Assembly (NCBI RefSeq): GCF_001955715.1
Contig: NZ_CP019239.1
Span: forward strand, 1,674,001-1,738,000
Length of the DNA: 64,000 nucleotides
Source: Rhodoferax saidenbachensis
GTDB taxonomy: Bacteria; Pseudomonadota; Gammaproteobacteria; Burkholderiales; Burkholderiaceae_C
Direction of reading: 5' to 3'
The notes beneath the pieces were generated by a model. It searched no databases, had not been told where the DNA came from, and was given only the letters and a program-made list of their open reading frames with translations. The position numbers and the translations under genes were made by a program. Shown one piece after another: positions 54,872 through 64,000 of this stretch (its first letter is position 1; the number at the start of each line of letters is the position of its first letter).

Positions 54872-57205
54872 ATGATTGCCCAAGAATTGGAAGTCAGCTT
54901 GCACATGGCGTTTGTCGAGGCACGCCAGCAGCGCCACGAATTCATTACTGTCGAGCATTTGCTACTGGCTCTGCTCGACAACCCCAGTGCTGCGGAGGTA
55001 TTGCGCGCCTGCTCGGCCAATATCGATGATCTGCGCAAATCGCTGTCAAATTTCATCAAGGACAACACGCCCCAGGTCGCGGGTACGGATGATGTGGACA
55101 CACAGCCTACACTGGGCTTCCAGCGTGTCATTCAGCGTGCCATCATGCATGTGCAATCCACAGGCAGCGGCAAGAAGGAAGTGACCGGCGCCAATGTGCT
55201 CGTCGCCATTTTTGGCGAGAAGGATTCGCATGCCGTGTATTACCTGCACCAGCAAGGCGTGACGCGCCTGGATGTGGTGAACTTCATTGCCCACGGCATC
55301 AAGAAAAGCGATCCACCCGAAAGCACCAAATCCAGCGAGAGCCCGTCCGAGAGCGAAGAGGGCGGTAACGAGAAGAATGAGAAGGCTTCTCCCCTGGAGC
55401 AGTACACCGTCAACCTGAACCAGCTCGCCAAGGATGGCAAGATTGATCCGCTGATCGGGCGCGAGTATGAAGTTGAGCGCGTGATCCAGATCCTGTGCCG
55501 CCGTCGCAAGAACAACCCGCTGTTGGTGGGTGAAGCTGGCGTGGGCAAAACAGCCATCGCCGAGGGCCTGGCCTGGCGCATTACGCAAAACGATGTGCCC
55601 GAGATTCTGGGCGATTCCGTGGTGTATTCACTCGATATGGGCGCATTGCTCGCGGGTACCAAATACCGCGGCGATTTTGAGCAACGCCTGAAGGGTGTGT
55701 TGAAAGCGCTCAAGGACAAGCCCAATGCCGTGTTGTTCATTGATGAAATTCACACGCTGATTGGTGCGGGCGCAGCTTCGGGTGGCACGCTGGATGCATC
55801 GAACCTGCTCAAGCCCGGCCTGAGCTCGGGTCAGCTGAAATGCATTGGCGCCACCACATTTACCGAATACCGTGGCATCTTCGAAAAAGACGCTGCGTTG
55901 TCGCGCCGCTTCCAGAAAATCGATGTAGTTGAGCCCACGATCGACCAGACGGTCGAAATCCTCAAGGGCTTGAAGTCCCGCTTTGAAGAACACCACAACG
56001 TCAAGTACGCCATGGCCGCCCTGCAGGCTGCTGCGGAGCTGAGCGCCAAGTACATCAATGATCGGCATTTGCCTGACAAGGCGATTGACGTCATCGACGA
56101 GGCTGGCGCAGCCCAGCGCATCCTGCCGCCGAGCAAACGCAAGAAGACCATCAGCAAAACTGAGGTGGAAGAGATCGTGGCCAAGATTGCCCGCATTCCC
56201 CCTGCCAATGTGTCCAATGACGACCGCGGTAAGCTCAAGACGCTGGAACGCGACCTGAAGAACGTGGTGTTCGGCCAGGACAAGGCGCTGGATGTGCTGG
56301 CCTCTGCCGTGAAGATGGCACGCTCGGGTCTGGGCAAGGGTGACAAGCCGATTGGCTCGTTCCTGTTCAGCGGCCCCACTGGCGTCGGCAAGACCGAGGC
56401 GGCCAAGCAACTGGCCTACATCATGGGCATTGACCTGATTCGCTTTGACATGAGCGAATACATGGAGCAACACGCGGTAAGTCGCCTGATTGGTGCGCCT
56501 CCTGGTTATGTCGGTTTTGACCAAGGCGGTCTGCTCACCGAGCAAATCACCAAGAAGCCGCATTGCGTGTTGCTGCTCGATGAAATCGAGAAGGCGCACC
56601 CGGCCATATTCAACGTGCTGCTGCAGGTGATGGACCATGGCACGCTGACCGACAACAACGGACGCAAGGCCGACTTCCGCAACGTGATCATTGTGATGAC
56701 CACCAATGCGGGTGCCGAGACCATGAACAAGGCGACCATTGGGTTCACCAACCCGCGTGAGGCGGGTGATGAGGCTGCAGACATCAAACGTCTGTTTACG
56801 CCTGAGTTCCGTAACCGCCTGGACGCGACTGTCAGCTTCAAGGCGCTGGATGAAAACGTAATCCTGCGTGTGGTCGACAAATTCCTGTTGCAACTGGAGA
56901 CCCAGTTGGCCGACAAGAAAGTCGACGTGACCTTTACCGACAAGTTGCGCAAGCACCTGGCCAAGAAGGGCTTTGATCCCCTGATGGGCGCGCGTCCGAT
57001 GCAGCGTCTGATTCAGGACACCATTCGCCGTGCCTTGGCGGACGAACTGCTGTTTGGCCGCCTGACCGACGGTGGCCGCCTGACGGTGGATATGACGATC
57101 ACCACCGACGACAAGGGTGTCGAGACCGGTGAGGTGGTGCTGGATATTCAGCCGCTGCCGAAAAAAGAGGGCAAGTCCAAGCCGGAAGAGGCTACCGCTG
57201 GTTAA
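54872..57205 (+). CDS. clpA: ATP-dependent Clp protease, ATP-binding subunit ClpA
   Basis: This 777-residue unfoldase has the N-terminal repeat domain (residues 1-145), a charged Ser/Glu linker (about 148-172) and two AAA modules with Walker [19 protein letters not shown] and [18 protein letters not shown]. It also has [20 protein letters not shown], and the C-terminal [20 protein letters not shown]. It works with ClpP (24760) and ClpS. It is complete. Confidence 0.97.
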   Translation: MIAQELEVSLHMAFVEARQQRHEFITVEHLLLALLDNPSAAEVLRACSANIDDLRKSLSNFIKDNTPQVAGTDDVDTQPTLGFQRVIQRAIMHVQSTGSGKKEVTGANVLVAIFGEKDSHAVYYLHQQGVTRLDVVNFIAHGIKKSDPPESTKSSESPSESEEGGNEKNEKASPLEQYTVNLNQLAKDGKIDPLIGREYEVERVIQILCRRRKNNPLLVGEAGVGKTAIAEGLAWRITQNDVPEILGDSVVYSLDMGALLAGTKYRGDFEQRLKGVLKALKDKPNAVLFIDEIHTLIGAGAASGGTLDASNLLKPGLSSGQLKCIGATTFTEYRGIFEKDAALSRRFQKIDVVEPTIDQTVEILKGLKSRFEEHHNVKYAMAALQAAAELSAKYINDRHLPDKAIDVIDEAGAAQRILPPSKRKKTISKTEVEEIVAKIARIPPANVSNDDRGKLKTLERDLKNVVFGQDKALDVLASAVKMARSGLGKGDKPIGSFLFSGPTGVGKTEAAKQLAYIMGIDLIRFDMSEYMEQHAVSRLIGAPPGYVGFDQGGLLTEQITKKPHCVLLLDEIEKAHPAIFNVLLQVMDHGTLTDNNGRKADFRNVIIVMTTNAGAETMNKATIGFTNPREAGDEAADIKRLFTPEFRNRLDATVSFKALDENVILRVVDKFLLQLETQLADKKVDVTFTDKLRKHLAKKGFDPLMGARPMQRLIQDTIRRALADELLFGRLTDGGRLTVDMTITTDDKGVETGEVVLDIQPLPKKEGKSKPEEATAG

Positions 57206-57236
57206 TTTGGTAGCCTAAAGCGATAGGATTTCGGGC

Positions 57237-57725
57237 TCAGTTTGTCGTGAACTGGGCCCGAATACTTTCTACCCGCTCGCGGTTGACGTTGAAATCCTTC
57301 TGGCCCAGACGGCTGGCAGATCGCACGTGGATGACGCCTGCCGACTTGTCCAACCAGAATTCGATGTCGTCAGTGAACTTCAGCAATTTTGTCGTGCATT
57401 GGGCGTACAGGTAACCCGGCTCCTGGGTAACAACAACCGTGCGATCAGTGCGCTTCAGTATTTCTGCAATGCGGGCCATCGCTTTTTCTCCGTCACCGCT
57501 GAACTGGAAGGGTGCGATAAGGGCATAGTCCTTTTGCGGATGGTCAGGGTACAAGTTTGCCTGGCTGCTGACGCTGTTGGGAGTTTGCGACGGTGGTTTC
57601 AGTCGACCGTCTTGTACCCCCAGATTCTTGGGTGTGCGACCGGTCAGCAAACCTACTTGGCCCGCTACCAACAGAGCAGCAGCCACCGCGATGAAAAACA
57701 GCACCGCAAATCCAAGAATTTTCAT
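57237..57725 (-). CDS. DUF1499 family protein
   Basis: This 162-residue protein is read from ATG 57725 (MKILGFAVLFFIAVAAALLV), a membrane anchor. The DUF1499 pattern follows: GRLKPPSQTPNSVSSQANLY, ILKRTDRTVVVTQEPGYLYA, TKLLKFTDDIEFWLDKSAGV and IHVRSASRLGQKDFNVNRER. The function is unknown; it is probably exposed in the periplasm. It is convergent with clpA with only 31 bases between stops. Confidence 0.88.
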   Translation of the reverse strand: MKILGFAVLFFIAVAAALLVAGQVGLLTGRTPKNLGVQDGRLKPPSQTPNSVSSQANLYPDHPQKDYALIAPFQFSGDGEKAMARIAEILKRTDRTVVVTQEPGYLYAQCTTKLLKFTDDIEFWLDKSAGVIHVRSASRLGQKDFNVNRERVESIRAQFTTN

Positions 57726-57838
57726 GACCCATGCCCCGTTAAAAATGCACAGCTTACCCCGAAGTGGTTGTTTGTGAGGGCATTGCCAAACCAAGCCGTT
57801 AAGCTACCCCCATGTTTCAGTGCAAATTGTCAGTTCTC

Positions 57839-58735
57839 ATGAAGTCCTTGGTGATGTCTGTGTGTGCAGCTCTTTTGGTGGGCTGCAGCACCACGACCCC
57901 TCCAGTCGTTCCCGTTATAGAGCCGCCCTCGGTGGCTTTGCCAGCCGCCAAAGTTCCTCCGCGCATTGGATTGGCTCTGGGTGGTGGCGCTGCGCGTGGG
58001 TTCGCCCATGTTGGTGTGATTCAGGTCCTCGAGGAAGCCGGTATTCGTCCTGCCCTGGTGGCGGGTACTTCTGCAGGAAGTCTTGTGGCGGCGATCTACG
58101 CCAGTGGGAAGAATGGCGCGCAGTTACAGCGCGTAGCGGAGACCATGGAGGAGGCGGCGATTGCCGACTGGACACTGCCGATCTTCAGCCGCGGCATGTT
58201 GCGCGGCGAGGCGCTGGCCCGTTACGTGAATACACAGGTGGGCGGGCACCCGATCGAAGACATGCCCATGCCTTTGGGCATTGTGGCCACCGATCTGAAC
58301 AGCGGGCGCGATGTGCTGTTCCAACGCGGAGATACCGGTATGGCGGTGCGTGCGTCCAGCGCAGTGCCTGCCGTGTTTCAGCCCGTCCGGATTTCCGGGC
58401 GTGAGTATGTCGATGGTGGGTTGGTATCTCCCGTGCCCGTGCGCGCCGCCCGCAGGATGGGGGCGGATCTGGTGATTGCCGTGGATATCTCCAGTCCACC
58501 GGAGGGCAGTCTGACGGGCGGCACGCTGGACATTCTGCTGCAAACCTTTTCCATCATGGGTAAAAGCATCAACAGCCTGGAATTAAAGGATGCCGATGTG
58601 GTGGTTCGGCCCGCATTGCAGGGCATCTCCAGCTCGGATTTCAGTGCCCGCAAGCGTTCTATTGAGGCCGGGCGCCAAGCCATGTTGCAAGCTTTGCCGT
58701 TGTTGCGTGCGGCGATTGAAACCAAAACGCGCTGA
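57839..58735 (+). CDS. Patatin-like phospholipase lipoprotein (RssA-like)
   Basis: This 298-residue protein is read from ATG 57839, which gives a compact lipoprotein signal ending LLVGCSTT; ATG 57812 is an alternative. The patatin motifs are the oxyanion loop IGLALGGGAARGFAHVGVI, the nucleophile Ser in PALVAGTSAGSLVAAIYASG and the catalytic Asp in YVDGGLVSPVPV. It is a Ser-Asp lipase or acyl hydrolase tethered to the envelope. It is transcribed alone. Confidence 0.9.
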   Translation: MKSLVMSVCAALLVGCSTTTPPVVPVIEPPSVALPAAKVPPRIGLALGGGAARGFAHVGVIQVLEEAGIRPALVAGTSAGSLVAAIYASGKNGAQLQRVAETMEEAAIADWTLPIFSRGMLRGEALARYVNTQVGGHPIEDMPMPLGIVATDLNSGRDVLFQRGDTGMAVRASSAVPAVFQPVRISGREYVDGGLVSPVPVRAARRMGADLVIAVDISSPPEGSLTGGTLDILLQTFSIMGKSINSLELKDADVVVRPALQGISSSDFSARKRSIEAGRQAMLQALPLLRAAIETKTR

Positions 58736-58763
58736 ACAACGTGTGACTGTGTGCCGTTGGGCT

Positions 58764-58797
58764 AAAAAAAAGGCCCCGTTTTGCAACGAGGCCTTGA
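58764..58797 (-). terminator. Terminator of the phasin gene (minus strand)
   Basis: On the minus strand AAGGCCTCGT, loop TGCAAA, ACGGGGCCTT is followed by TTTTTT. It is about 160 bases past the phasin stop. Confidence 0.85.
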
Positions 58798-58884
58798 AGG
58801 GATCCCTGAACCTGAAGGTTTCGAAAGGACCCGAGGAGACAACCGGTAGAAACAAACTGGGTCTGTTTCTGATGAATTGAATTA

Positions 58885-58952
58885 TCTCAGGGTTTTCCCT
58901 TGGTTGTTAGAGAGTTCACACAAAAAGATGAACTCTTTTGCAAACCTGAGAC
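58885..58952 (-). other. Large nested hairpin right after the phasin stop codon
   Basis: Outer arms TCTCAGGGTTT and AAACCTGAGA enclose a nine-base inner stem GAGAGTTCA/TGAACTCTT. There is no T-run, so it is more likely an mRNA 3' stabilising structure than a terminator. Confidence 0.55.
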
Positions 58953-58955
58953 AGA

Positions 58956-59498
58956 TTAGCGTTTTTTGGCAGCTTGCTTGGTAGCGTTGGTCGCTGTAGC
59001 GGCGACTGCATTGAAGTTGGCTTCTGCCACTTCAGTCGCTTGCTTCACAGCCTTTTGAACCGATTCCAGCGCGTTGTTGGCAGCAGCCACGGCGCTTTTC
59101 ATCACTGCCACTGCGGCTTCGGAACCTGCGGGTGCGTTCTTGGCGGCGTTGTCTACCAAGCCCATGAATTTCTTCTGTGCATCGGAAGCCTGGCCTTCAA
59201 AGGTCTTGGTGAAATCAGCGCTGGCGCTGGTGGCGATGTCGTACAGGTGACGGCTGTAAGCAGCGGTCTTTTCTGTCAGGGGCTGGAGCAGGCCGGATTG
59301 CAGGGCCAACAGTTCCTGGGCATCTTTGACGCTCAGCAGGGACTGGGTATGGGCATTGGCTTCAGAGAGGGCAGCCTTGGAAGCGGTCAGATTGAGTTCA
59401 ACAATCTTTTCCACGCCTTCGAAAGCCTTGCTGGTCAGACCAAACAGGGTTTCGAGATTGGTTTTTTGGGAAGCAACAACTTGTTCAACGGTCAGCAT
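58956..59498 (-). CDS. phaP: Phasin family protein (polyhydroxyalkanoate granule)
   Basis: This 180-residue, all-helical, Ala-rich protein opens [20 protein letters not shown], continues [17 protein letters not shown], and ends in an Ala/Lys tail (ATKQAAKKR), typical of phasins that coat polyhydroxyalkanoate granules. Its upstream region carries three TGCAGTGCA-core repeats that fit binding by PhaR, the repressor that leaves DNA when granules appear. PhaR is not encoded here. Confidence 0.92.
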   Translation of the reverse strand: MLTVEQVVASQKTNLETLFGLTSKAFEGVEKIVELNLTASKAALSEANAHTQSLLSVKDAQELLALQSGLLQPLTEKTAAYSRHLYDIATSASADFTKTFEGQASDAQKKFMGLVDNAAKNAPAGSEAAVAVMKSAVAAANNALESVQKAVKQATEVAEANFNAVAATATNATKQAAKKR

Positions 59499-59566
59499 AT
59501 GAGTATCTCCAGAAGTAAGGGTTAGAAATCACTATCTGCTCCGTAACTGGGTCCTCTGACCGTTTA

Positions 59567-59640
59567 TGTTGCAGTGCAGCATGGATTGAATTATAGGGAT
59601 GCTGCAGTGCAATGCAAGCATTATTTGTTGCAGTGCAGCA
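59567..59640 (-). promoter_or_regulatory. Phasin promoter with three PhaR-like boxes
   Basis: TGTTGCAGTGCAGCA occurs twice, identically, at 59567-59581 and 59626-59640, with a related CTGCAGTGCAATGCA at 59602-59616. On the minus strand TATAAT (59595-59590) with TTGCAT (59617-59612), spaced by 16, forms a promoter; the boxes cover the start region, the -35 and the upstream side. Confidence 0.75.
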
Positions 59641-59736
59641 AATTAGTGGGGGTTTTCTAAAAACCGGTCTTTCCAGCCTTCAACCAGATGGGAAACACGG
59701 GGGAAGTTGGGCACTGTGGGCTGGCAGAATCAGACC

Positions 59737-60180
59737 ATGCAGGAATCCACGCCCCCCAAACCCAGCCCCGAACCGCGCAGCGCCTACCGGGCTTTCCGTT
59801 CCATTGCCACGCGCTGGATGGACAATGATGCGTATGGCCATGTGAACAACGTCGTCTATTACAGCTGGTTCGATACGGCGGTCAACGCCCACCTGATAGA
59901 GCAGGGCGCGCTTGATATCCACGAAGGCCAAGCCATCGGTCTGGTGATAGAGACGCAGTGCAACTACTTTGCCTCGTTGGCCTTTCCGCAAGTGATTGAG
60001 ACGGGCATTCGCGTGGCGCGTATAGGCACCAGCAGCGTGCGCTACGAAGTCGGCATTTTCGGAGAGGGCGAGATGACTGCCGCCAAAGGCCACTTTGTGC
60101 ATGTGTACGTGGACAAGACCACACGCCGCCCGGTGCCCCTGCCCGAAAAATTGAAAACTGTTCTGGAGACTTTGGTATGA
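59737..60180 (+). CDS. Acyl-CoA thioesterase (hot-dog fold, YbgC/4HBT type)
   Basis: This 147-residue protein is read from ATG 59737. The hot-dog signature is RWMDNDAYGHVNNVVYYSWF, with the active-site Asp in DNDAYGHVNN, followed by VIETQCNYFASLAFPQVIET and YVDKTTRRPVPLPEKLK. It hydrolyses acyl-CoA in the cytoplasm; the substrate is unknown. Its last four bases overlap the next gene, so the two are translated together. Confidence 0.92.
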   Translation: MQESTPPKPSPEPRSAYRAFRSIATRWMDNDAYGHVNNVVYYSWFDTAVNAHLIEQGALDIHEGQAIGLVIETQCNYFASLAFPQVIETGIRVARIGTSSVRYEVGIFGEGEMTAAKGHFVHVYVDKTTRRPVPLPEKLKTVLETLV

Positions 60181-60872
60181 GCGTTTCTGCTGTGGATGCG
60201 GCCATCACATCGCGTATGTCCGTGCGGGCCTTTACCGATCAGTCGGTGGCGCGGTCCGATATTGAAGCGCTGTTGCAGGTGGCAAGCCGTGCTCCCTCGG
60301 GTACCAACACGCAGCCCTGGAAGGCGTATGTCTTGCAGGGCGCCAGCCGCAATGCGCTGGCGGACAAGGTTTGTGCCGCACACGATACGGTACGTGCTGA
60401 CCCGGCCTTGGCTGCCCAGTACGTGGAAGAGTACGACTACTACCCGCAGAAATGGGTCAGCCCCTATATTGACCGGCGCCGTGAAAATGGCTGGGGTCTG
60501 TACGGCTTGCTGGGGATCGGCAAAGCCGACAAGGACAAGATGCACGCCCAGCACCAGCGCAACTACCGCTTCTTTGATGCGCCCGTAGGCTTGATGTTCA
60601 CGGTTGACCGGGTTCTGGGCCGTGGCTCGCTGGTGGACTACGGTATGTTCCTGCAGAACATCATGGTGGCGGCGCGCGGGCGGGGTCTGCACACCTGTCC
60701 GCAGGCGGCGTGGAACGGGTTTGCCAAGATCATCTTGCCGCATATCGGGGCTGGACCCGATGAAATGCTGGTGTGCGGCATGGCGCTGGGTTATGCGGAC
60801 GACAGCGCGACAGTCAACACCTTCCACACCCCACGCGTGCCAGTGCAGGACTTTACGACCTGGCTCGAATAG
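60177..60872 (+). CDS. Nitroreductase family protein
   Basis: This 231-residue flavoprotein begins in an ATGA overlap with the thioesterase gene. FMN-binding text: ITSRMSVRAFTDQSVARSDI, LQVASRAPSGTNTQPWKAYV, and CPQAAWNGFAKIILPHIGAG near the C-terminus. The family reduces nitro, quinone or flavin substrates with NAD(P)H. Coupling to a thioesterase hints at a small aromatic or acyl detoxification pair, which is inference. Confidence 0.9.
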   Translation: MSVSAVDAAITSRMSVRAFTDQSVARSDIEALLQVASRAPSGTNTQPWKAYVLQGASRNALADKVCAAHDTVRADPALAAQYVEEYDYYPQKWVSPYIDRRRENGWGLYGLLGIGKADKDKMHAQHQRNYRFFDAPVGLMFTVDRVLGRGSLVDYGMFLQNIMVAARGRGLHTCPQAAWNGFAKIILPHIGAGPDEMLVCGMALGYADDSATVNTFHTPRVPVQDFTTWLE

Positions 60873-60889
60873 CGGGCAGTCTTGAATTT

Positions 60890-60943
60890 GCTATATTTTT
60901 AGTAGCTGGTTGCGCAATAGGGGTAAGGGCTAGAGGCCATTTC
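60890..60943 (+). repeat. 54-bp dispersed element, copy 9 (intergenic)
   Basis: Plus orientation: GCTATATTTTTAGTAGC, TGGTTGCGCA, GGGCTAGAGGCC. It lies between the nitroreductase gene and pncB. Confidence 0.85.
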
Positions 60944-61051
60944 TGCTTGAAATTCCCCTGCAGGGGGTGTTGTCCCCTGTGTTGCGCGGCGCGCCGATAG
61001 GTGCGGCTTATTACACTGGCAGCAGTACCGCTTGCCTAAACACTCTTCACC

Positions 61052-62263
61052 ATGATCATCACCAGCCTGCTGGACACCGACCTGTACAAGTTCACCATGA
61101 TGCAGGTGGTGTTGCACCAGTTTCCTGGCGCGCAGGTGGAATACCGCTTCAAGTGCCGCAACCCCGGCGCCAACCTGGCCATACACGCGCAGGAAATTCG
61201 GGAAGAAATACGCTCCCTTTGCAGTCTGCATTTCCAGGAAAGCGAGCTGGCCTATCTGCGCTCCATGCGCTTTATCAAAAGCGACTTTGTTGATTTTCTG
61301 GGCCTGTTTCGGCTTAACGACAAATACATCACCGTCACGCCGTTGGCCAACGGGGATATCGACATCGTCATCGTTGGCCCGTGGTTGCACACCATCCTGT
61401 TTGAGATCCCGGTGCTGGCCATCGTCAACGAGGTCTATTTCCGCAACACGCAAAAAGTGCCCGACTTTGTGGAAGGCCGCAAGCGGCTGGACCTGAAGAT
61501 CAGCCAGTTGCGCGGCGAGGGTCTGGGGGAACTCAAGATTGCAGACTACGGCACGCGCCGACGTTTTTCCCGCGCTTGGCATGACGAAGTGCTGCGTGTA
61601 CTCACGGCGCGTTTGGGCACGATCCACCGTCCAGAGCATCCCGGTGGTCTGCCCGGGCAACTGGCGGGCACTAGCAATGTGCTGCTGGCCCTGAAGCTGG
61701 GCCTGACCCCACTGGGTACCATGGCGCACGAGTATTTGCAGGCCTCACAGGCACTGGGGCCGCGTTTGCGCGACAGCCAGATTTTTGCCTTCGAGTCATG
61801 GGCAAAGGAGTACCGCGGAGACTTGGGCATCGCCTTGTCAGATGTGTATGGCATGAGCGCGTTTCTGCGCGACTTTGACATGTACTTCTGCAAACTCTTT
61901 GACGGCGCCCGCCACGACAGTGGTGACCCGTTCAACTGGGGTGAACGCATGCTGGGCCACTATGTCAACAACCGGGTCGACCCTCTGACCAAGACGCTGA
62001 TCTTTAGCGACGGCCTGACCGTGCCGCGCACCATCGAGCTGTACCAGCAGTTCCGCGGGCGCTGCCAACTGGCTTTCGGCATTGGCACGAACCTGACCAA
62101 TGACCTGGGTTACGAGCCGCTGCAGATCGTCATCAAGATGGTGCGCTGCAATGGCCAACCGGTGGCCAAGTTGTCGGATACACCTGCCAAGAACATGTGT
62201 GAAGACGAGAAGTACCTGGCCTATCTGCGCCAGGTGTTTGAGATTGCACAGCCCACCGCCTGA
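61052..62263 (+). CDS. pncB: Nicotinate phosphoribosyltransferase
   Basis: This 403-residue enzyme converts nicotinate to its mononucleotide in NAD salvage. Conserved text: [20 protein letters not shown] at the N-terminus, [20 protein letters not shown] containing the substrate site, [20 protein letters not shown], and [20 protein letters not shown]. It is full length. The 2-hydroxyacid dehydrogenase gene follows 14 bases downstream. Confidence 0.96.
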   Translation: MIITSLLDTDLYKFTMMQVVLHQFPGAQVEYRFKCRNPGANLAIHAQEIREEIRSLCSLHFQESELAYLRSMRFIKSDFVDFLGLFRLNDKYITVTPLANGDIDIVIVGPWLHTILFEIPVLAIVNEVYFRNTQKVPDFVEGRKRLDLKISQLRGEGLGELKIADYGTRRRFSRAWHDEVLRVLTARLGTIHRPEHPGGLPGQLAGTSNVLLALKLGLTPLGTMAHEYLQASQALGPRLRDSQIFAFESWAKEYRGDLGIALSDVYGMSAFLRDFDMYFCKLFDGARHDSGDPFNWGERMLGHYVNNRVDPLTKTLIFSDGLTVPRTIELYQQFRGRCQLAFGIGTNLTNDLGYEPLQIVIKMVRCNGQPVAKLSDTPAKNMCEDEKYLAYLRQVFEIAQPTA

Positions 62264-62277
62264 AAGCCGCATACCGT

Positions 62278-63276
62278 ATGTCACCTATTTCTGCCAAGCC
62301 CCGAGTGCTAGTTACCCGGTCCATTTTTCCGGAAATCATTGCCAGCCTGGAAGCCCACTTTGAAGTGACATCCAACCAGTCGGACGAAGCTTGGTCACTC
62401 GAGCAACTGACGGCGCAGTTGCAAGGAAAGCAGGGGGTATTCACCACCGGGGGCGACCGCATTGATGCTGCGTTGCTGGCTGCATGTCCGGAACTGAAAA
62501 TTTGCGCCAACATGGCCGTGGGCTACAACAACTTTGACGTGGATGCCATGACGGCTGCGGGTGTGCTGGGTACCAATGCGCCGGATGTACTGACGGAGAC
62601 CACTGCCGATTTTGGTTTTGCGCTTTTGATGGCGACGGCGCGCCGCGTGAGCGAGAGCGAACACTTCTTGCGTGCAGGCTTGTGGAAGCGCTGGCGGTAC
62701 GACATGTTCTCAGGCACCGAGATCCATGGTTCCACACTGGGCATCATCGGCATGGGGCGCATAGGGCAGGGCATTGCCAGGCGTGGTGCGCATGGCTTTG
62801 GCATGCAGGTGATTTACCACAACCGCAGCCGCCTGGATGCCGCAACCGAAGCCGATTGCCGCGCGCGCTACGTCGAGAAGACCGAGCTGCTGCAAACCGC
62901 AGACCATGTGGTGCTCGTGGTGCCGTACTCGGCCGCCTCACACCACACGATTGGTGCGGCAGAGCTGGCGCTGATGAAACCCACGGCAACCCTGGTCAAC
63001 ATTGCACGCGGCGGTATCGTGGACGATTCCGCTTTGGCTGTGGCCCTGCGTGAGAAACGCATTGCAGCGGCTGGTCTGGACGTGTTTGAAGGTGAGCCAT
63101 CGGTGCACCCGGACCTGCTCACGGTGCCCAATGTCGTGCTCACGCCGCACATTGCCAGTGCTACCGTCGGAACGCGCCGGGCCATGGCACAACTGGCGGT
63201 GGACAACCTGATTGGCTACCTCGTCCATGGGCAAGCCCGTACACCTGTCAACACGCTGGTCCAGGACCGCGTCTGA
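62278..63276 (+). CDS. D-2-hydroxyacid dehydrogenase (glyoxylate/hydroxypyruvate reductase type)
   Basis: This 332-residue enzyme has the NAD motif LGIIGMGRIGQGIARRGAHG, substrate Arg in LVNIARGGIVDDSAL, Glu in GLDVFEGEPSV and the catalytic His in NVVLTPHIASATVGTRRAM. The text fits the GhrB/glycerate dehydrogenase branch that reduces glyoxylate and hydroxypyruvate. It lies 14 bases after pncB, possibly in one transcript. Confidence 0.9.
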   Translation: MSPISAKPRVLVTRSIFPEIIASLEAHFEVTSNQSDEAWSLEQLTAQLQGKQGVFTTGGDRIDAALLAACPELKICANMAVGYNNFDVDAMTAAGVLGTNAPDVLTETTADFGFALLMATARRVSESEHFLRAGLWKRWRYDMFSGTEIHGSTLGIIGMGRIGQGIARRGAHGFGMQVIYHNRSRLDAATEADCRARYVEKTELLQTADHVVLVVPYSAASHHTIGAAELALMKPTATLVNIARGGIVDDSALAVALREKRIAAAGLDVFEGEPSVHPDLLTVPNVVLTPHIASATVGTRRAMAQLAVDNLIGYLVHGQARTPVNTLVQDRV

Positions 63277-63314
63277 CGCCGATGATCTGATCTTTGCGGG
63301 GCCACGCCAGTTTC

Positions 63315-64000
63315 ATGTTGACGACGTCTGACCAGGACAACCTCGCTGCGGTCGCCCGCGGTTTCAATGCCAGCCTTTTGTGGGCCGTTGGGCTGGGGCT
63401 GGCCATCGCGGCGGGTCTCGGACTGTTTTCAGATTGGGACAACCTGATCATTACCGGGGCGGTACTGCTGGTGATGGGTGGGTTGCAGGTATTTCTCGTG
63501 CGGGGCTGGGTGCGAGCTACCTCGTTGGCCATGTTGCTGCTTTTGTTTTTCGGAATTTTCTATTCCATGGTGCGCTTTGGCTCGGTCAGCATTGCACAGG
63601 CTTCGCTGGCGGGAATCCCTCTGATTTACTGCGTAGTGATCCTGGGCGAGCTCGCGGGTGCCACGTTGTTGTTGGTTTGTGTAGCGGGCAGTGCGTGGAT
63701 TACTTGGAGCCAGGTGAATGGCCAATTGCGGCCCGCGGCCCCTACGGTGCCTGCCGCGCAGTGGGTTGTTCTGACAGTGGGCTTTGTGGTGGCCTACTGC
63801 ATGGCCATCTTGTTCAAACGGCACCTGATGGATGCAAGCCGCAAGCTAAATGCAACGCAGGCCTTGCTGTTGCAAGAGCGTGAGCGCAGTAACACCCGGG
63901 TCATGGAAACCCTGGCCGAACTCGAACGGCAAAAACACGTGATCGACCAGCATGCCATCGTCGTCACCATCAGCCTGGCTTCCAAGATCACTTACGGCAA
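63315..64000 (+). CDS. Membrane sensor protein with PAS domain, N-terminal part (3' end outside window)
   Basis: From ATG 63315 the frame is open to the window end (228 codons). About six membrane helices are visible in the first 175 residues (for example LLWAVGLGLAIAAGLGLF and LIITGAVLLVMGGLQVFLV). They are followed by a short coiled coil (LLLQERERSNTRVMETLAEL) and the start of a PAS domain (HVIDQHAIVVTISLASKITY). The output domain is cut off; histidine kinase or diguanylate cyclase are the likely options. It starts 38 bases after the preceding gene. Confidence 0.8.
   Translation, partial: MLTTSDQDNLAAVARGFNASLLWAVGLGLAIAAGLGLFSDWDNLIITGAVLLVMGGLQVFLVRGWVRATSLAMLLLLFFGIFYSMVRFGSVSIAQASLAGIPLIYCVVILGELAGATLLLVCVAGSAWITWSQVNGQLRPAAPTVPAAQWVVLTVGFVVAYCMAILFKRHLMDASRKLNATQALLLQERERSNTRVMETLAELERQKHVIDQHAIVVTISLASKITYG

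Overview
The window looks like chromosome of a betaproteobacterium of the order Burkholderiales, most likely family Comamonadaceae (Rhodoferax/Polaromonas-like). The evidence is the gene neighbourhoods (exbB-exbD-lpxK-Trm112-kdsB-adk; tRNA-Leu-tig-clpP-clpX-lon; clpS-clpA beside two isocitrate dehydrogenases), a phasin with TGCAGTGCAGCA-type boxes (implying polyhydroxyalkanoate storage), an hpnCDE squalene pathway, and dispersed repeats of the REP type. The assignment is from memory of gene order and protein style, not from a search. No phage, transposase, CRISPR array or rRNA operon is visible.

Region by region. 1-4700 is loosely packed accessory DNA: the tail of a polyphosphate kinase 2, small exported proteins, a YHS-domain protein, a decayed acyltransferase (OlsB/hemolysin-type) pseudogene, a VTT-domain membrane protein and a DUF1223 protein. 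4694-9950 holds an unknown 329-residue protein, an EamA exporter, a ParD-like gene translationally fused to map with its own palindromic operator, ferrochelatase and a HAD hydrolase. 10079-18475 is a minus-strand block: hpnC, hpnD, hpnE, then two tandem penicillin-acylase paralogues, punctuated by REP-like inverted pairs and a 200-bp inverted-repeat element. 18556-22993 is an RND efflux pair behind a TetR-type operator. 23228-29850 is the protein quality control block (tRNA-Leu, trigger factor, ClpP, ClpX, Lon) followed by three tRNAs. 29864-36750 holds a conserved small protein, an HD-GYP protein and an acyl-CoA metabolism group (ACAD, kinase-like phosphotransferase, Crp/Fnr regulator, 3-hydroxyacyl-CoA dehydrogenase). 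36825-43631 holds a FimV-like protein, a 2-hydroxyacid dehydrogenase, DUF1993, lexA with a small linked gene, an asparaginase and an unknown exported protein. 43730-47586 is the envelope/nucleotide operon. 47862-64000 runs xseA, sodB, both kinds of NADP isocitrate dehydrogenase, clpS-clpA, a patatin lipoprotein, a phasin, a thioesterase-nitroreductase pair, pncB, a glyoxylate/hydroxypyruvate reductase-like gene and the start of a membrane PAS-domain sensor.

The most unusual signal is a family of nine gap-free 54-bp repeats scattered over the window in both orientations. Five of the nine lie inside open reading frames (hpnE, hpnC, the RND adaptor, the lexA-linked gene and xseA) and are translated as 18-residue in-frame segments in three different frames. 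Their behaviour resembles the Rickettsia palindromic elements, and they are the best candidate here for something not yet formally described.
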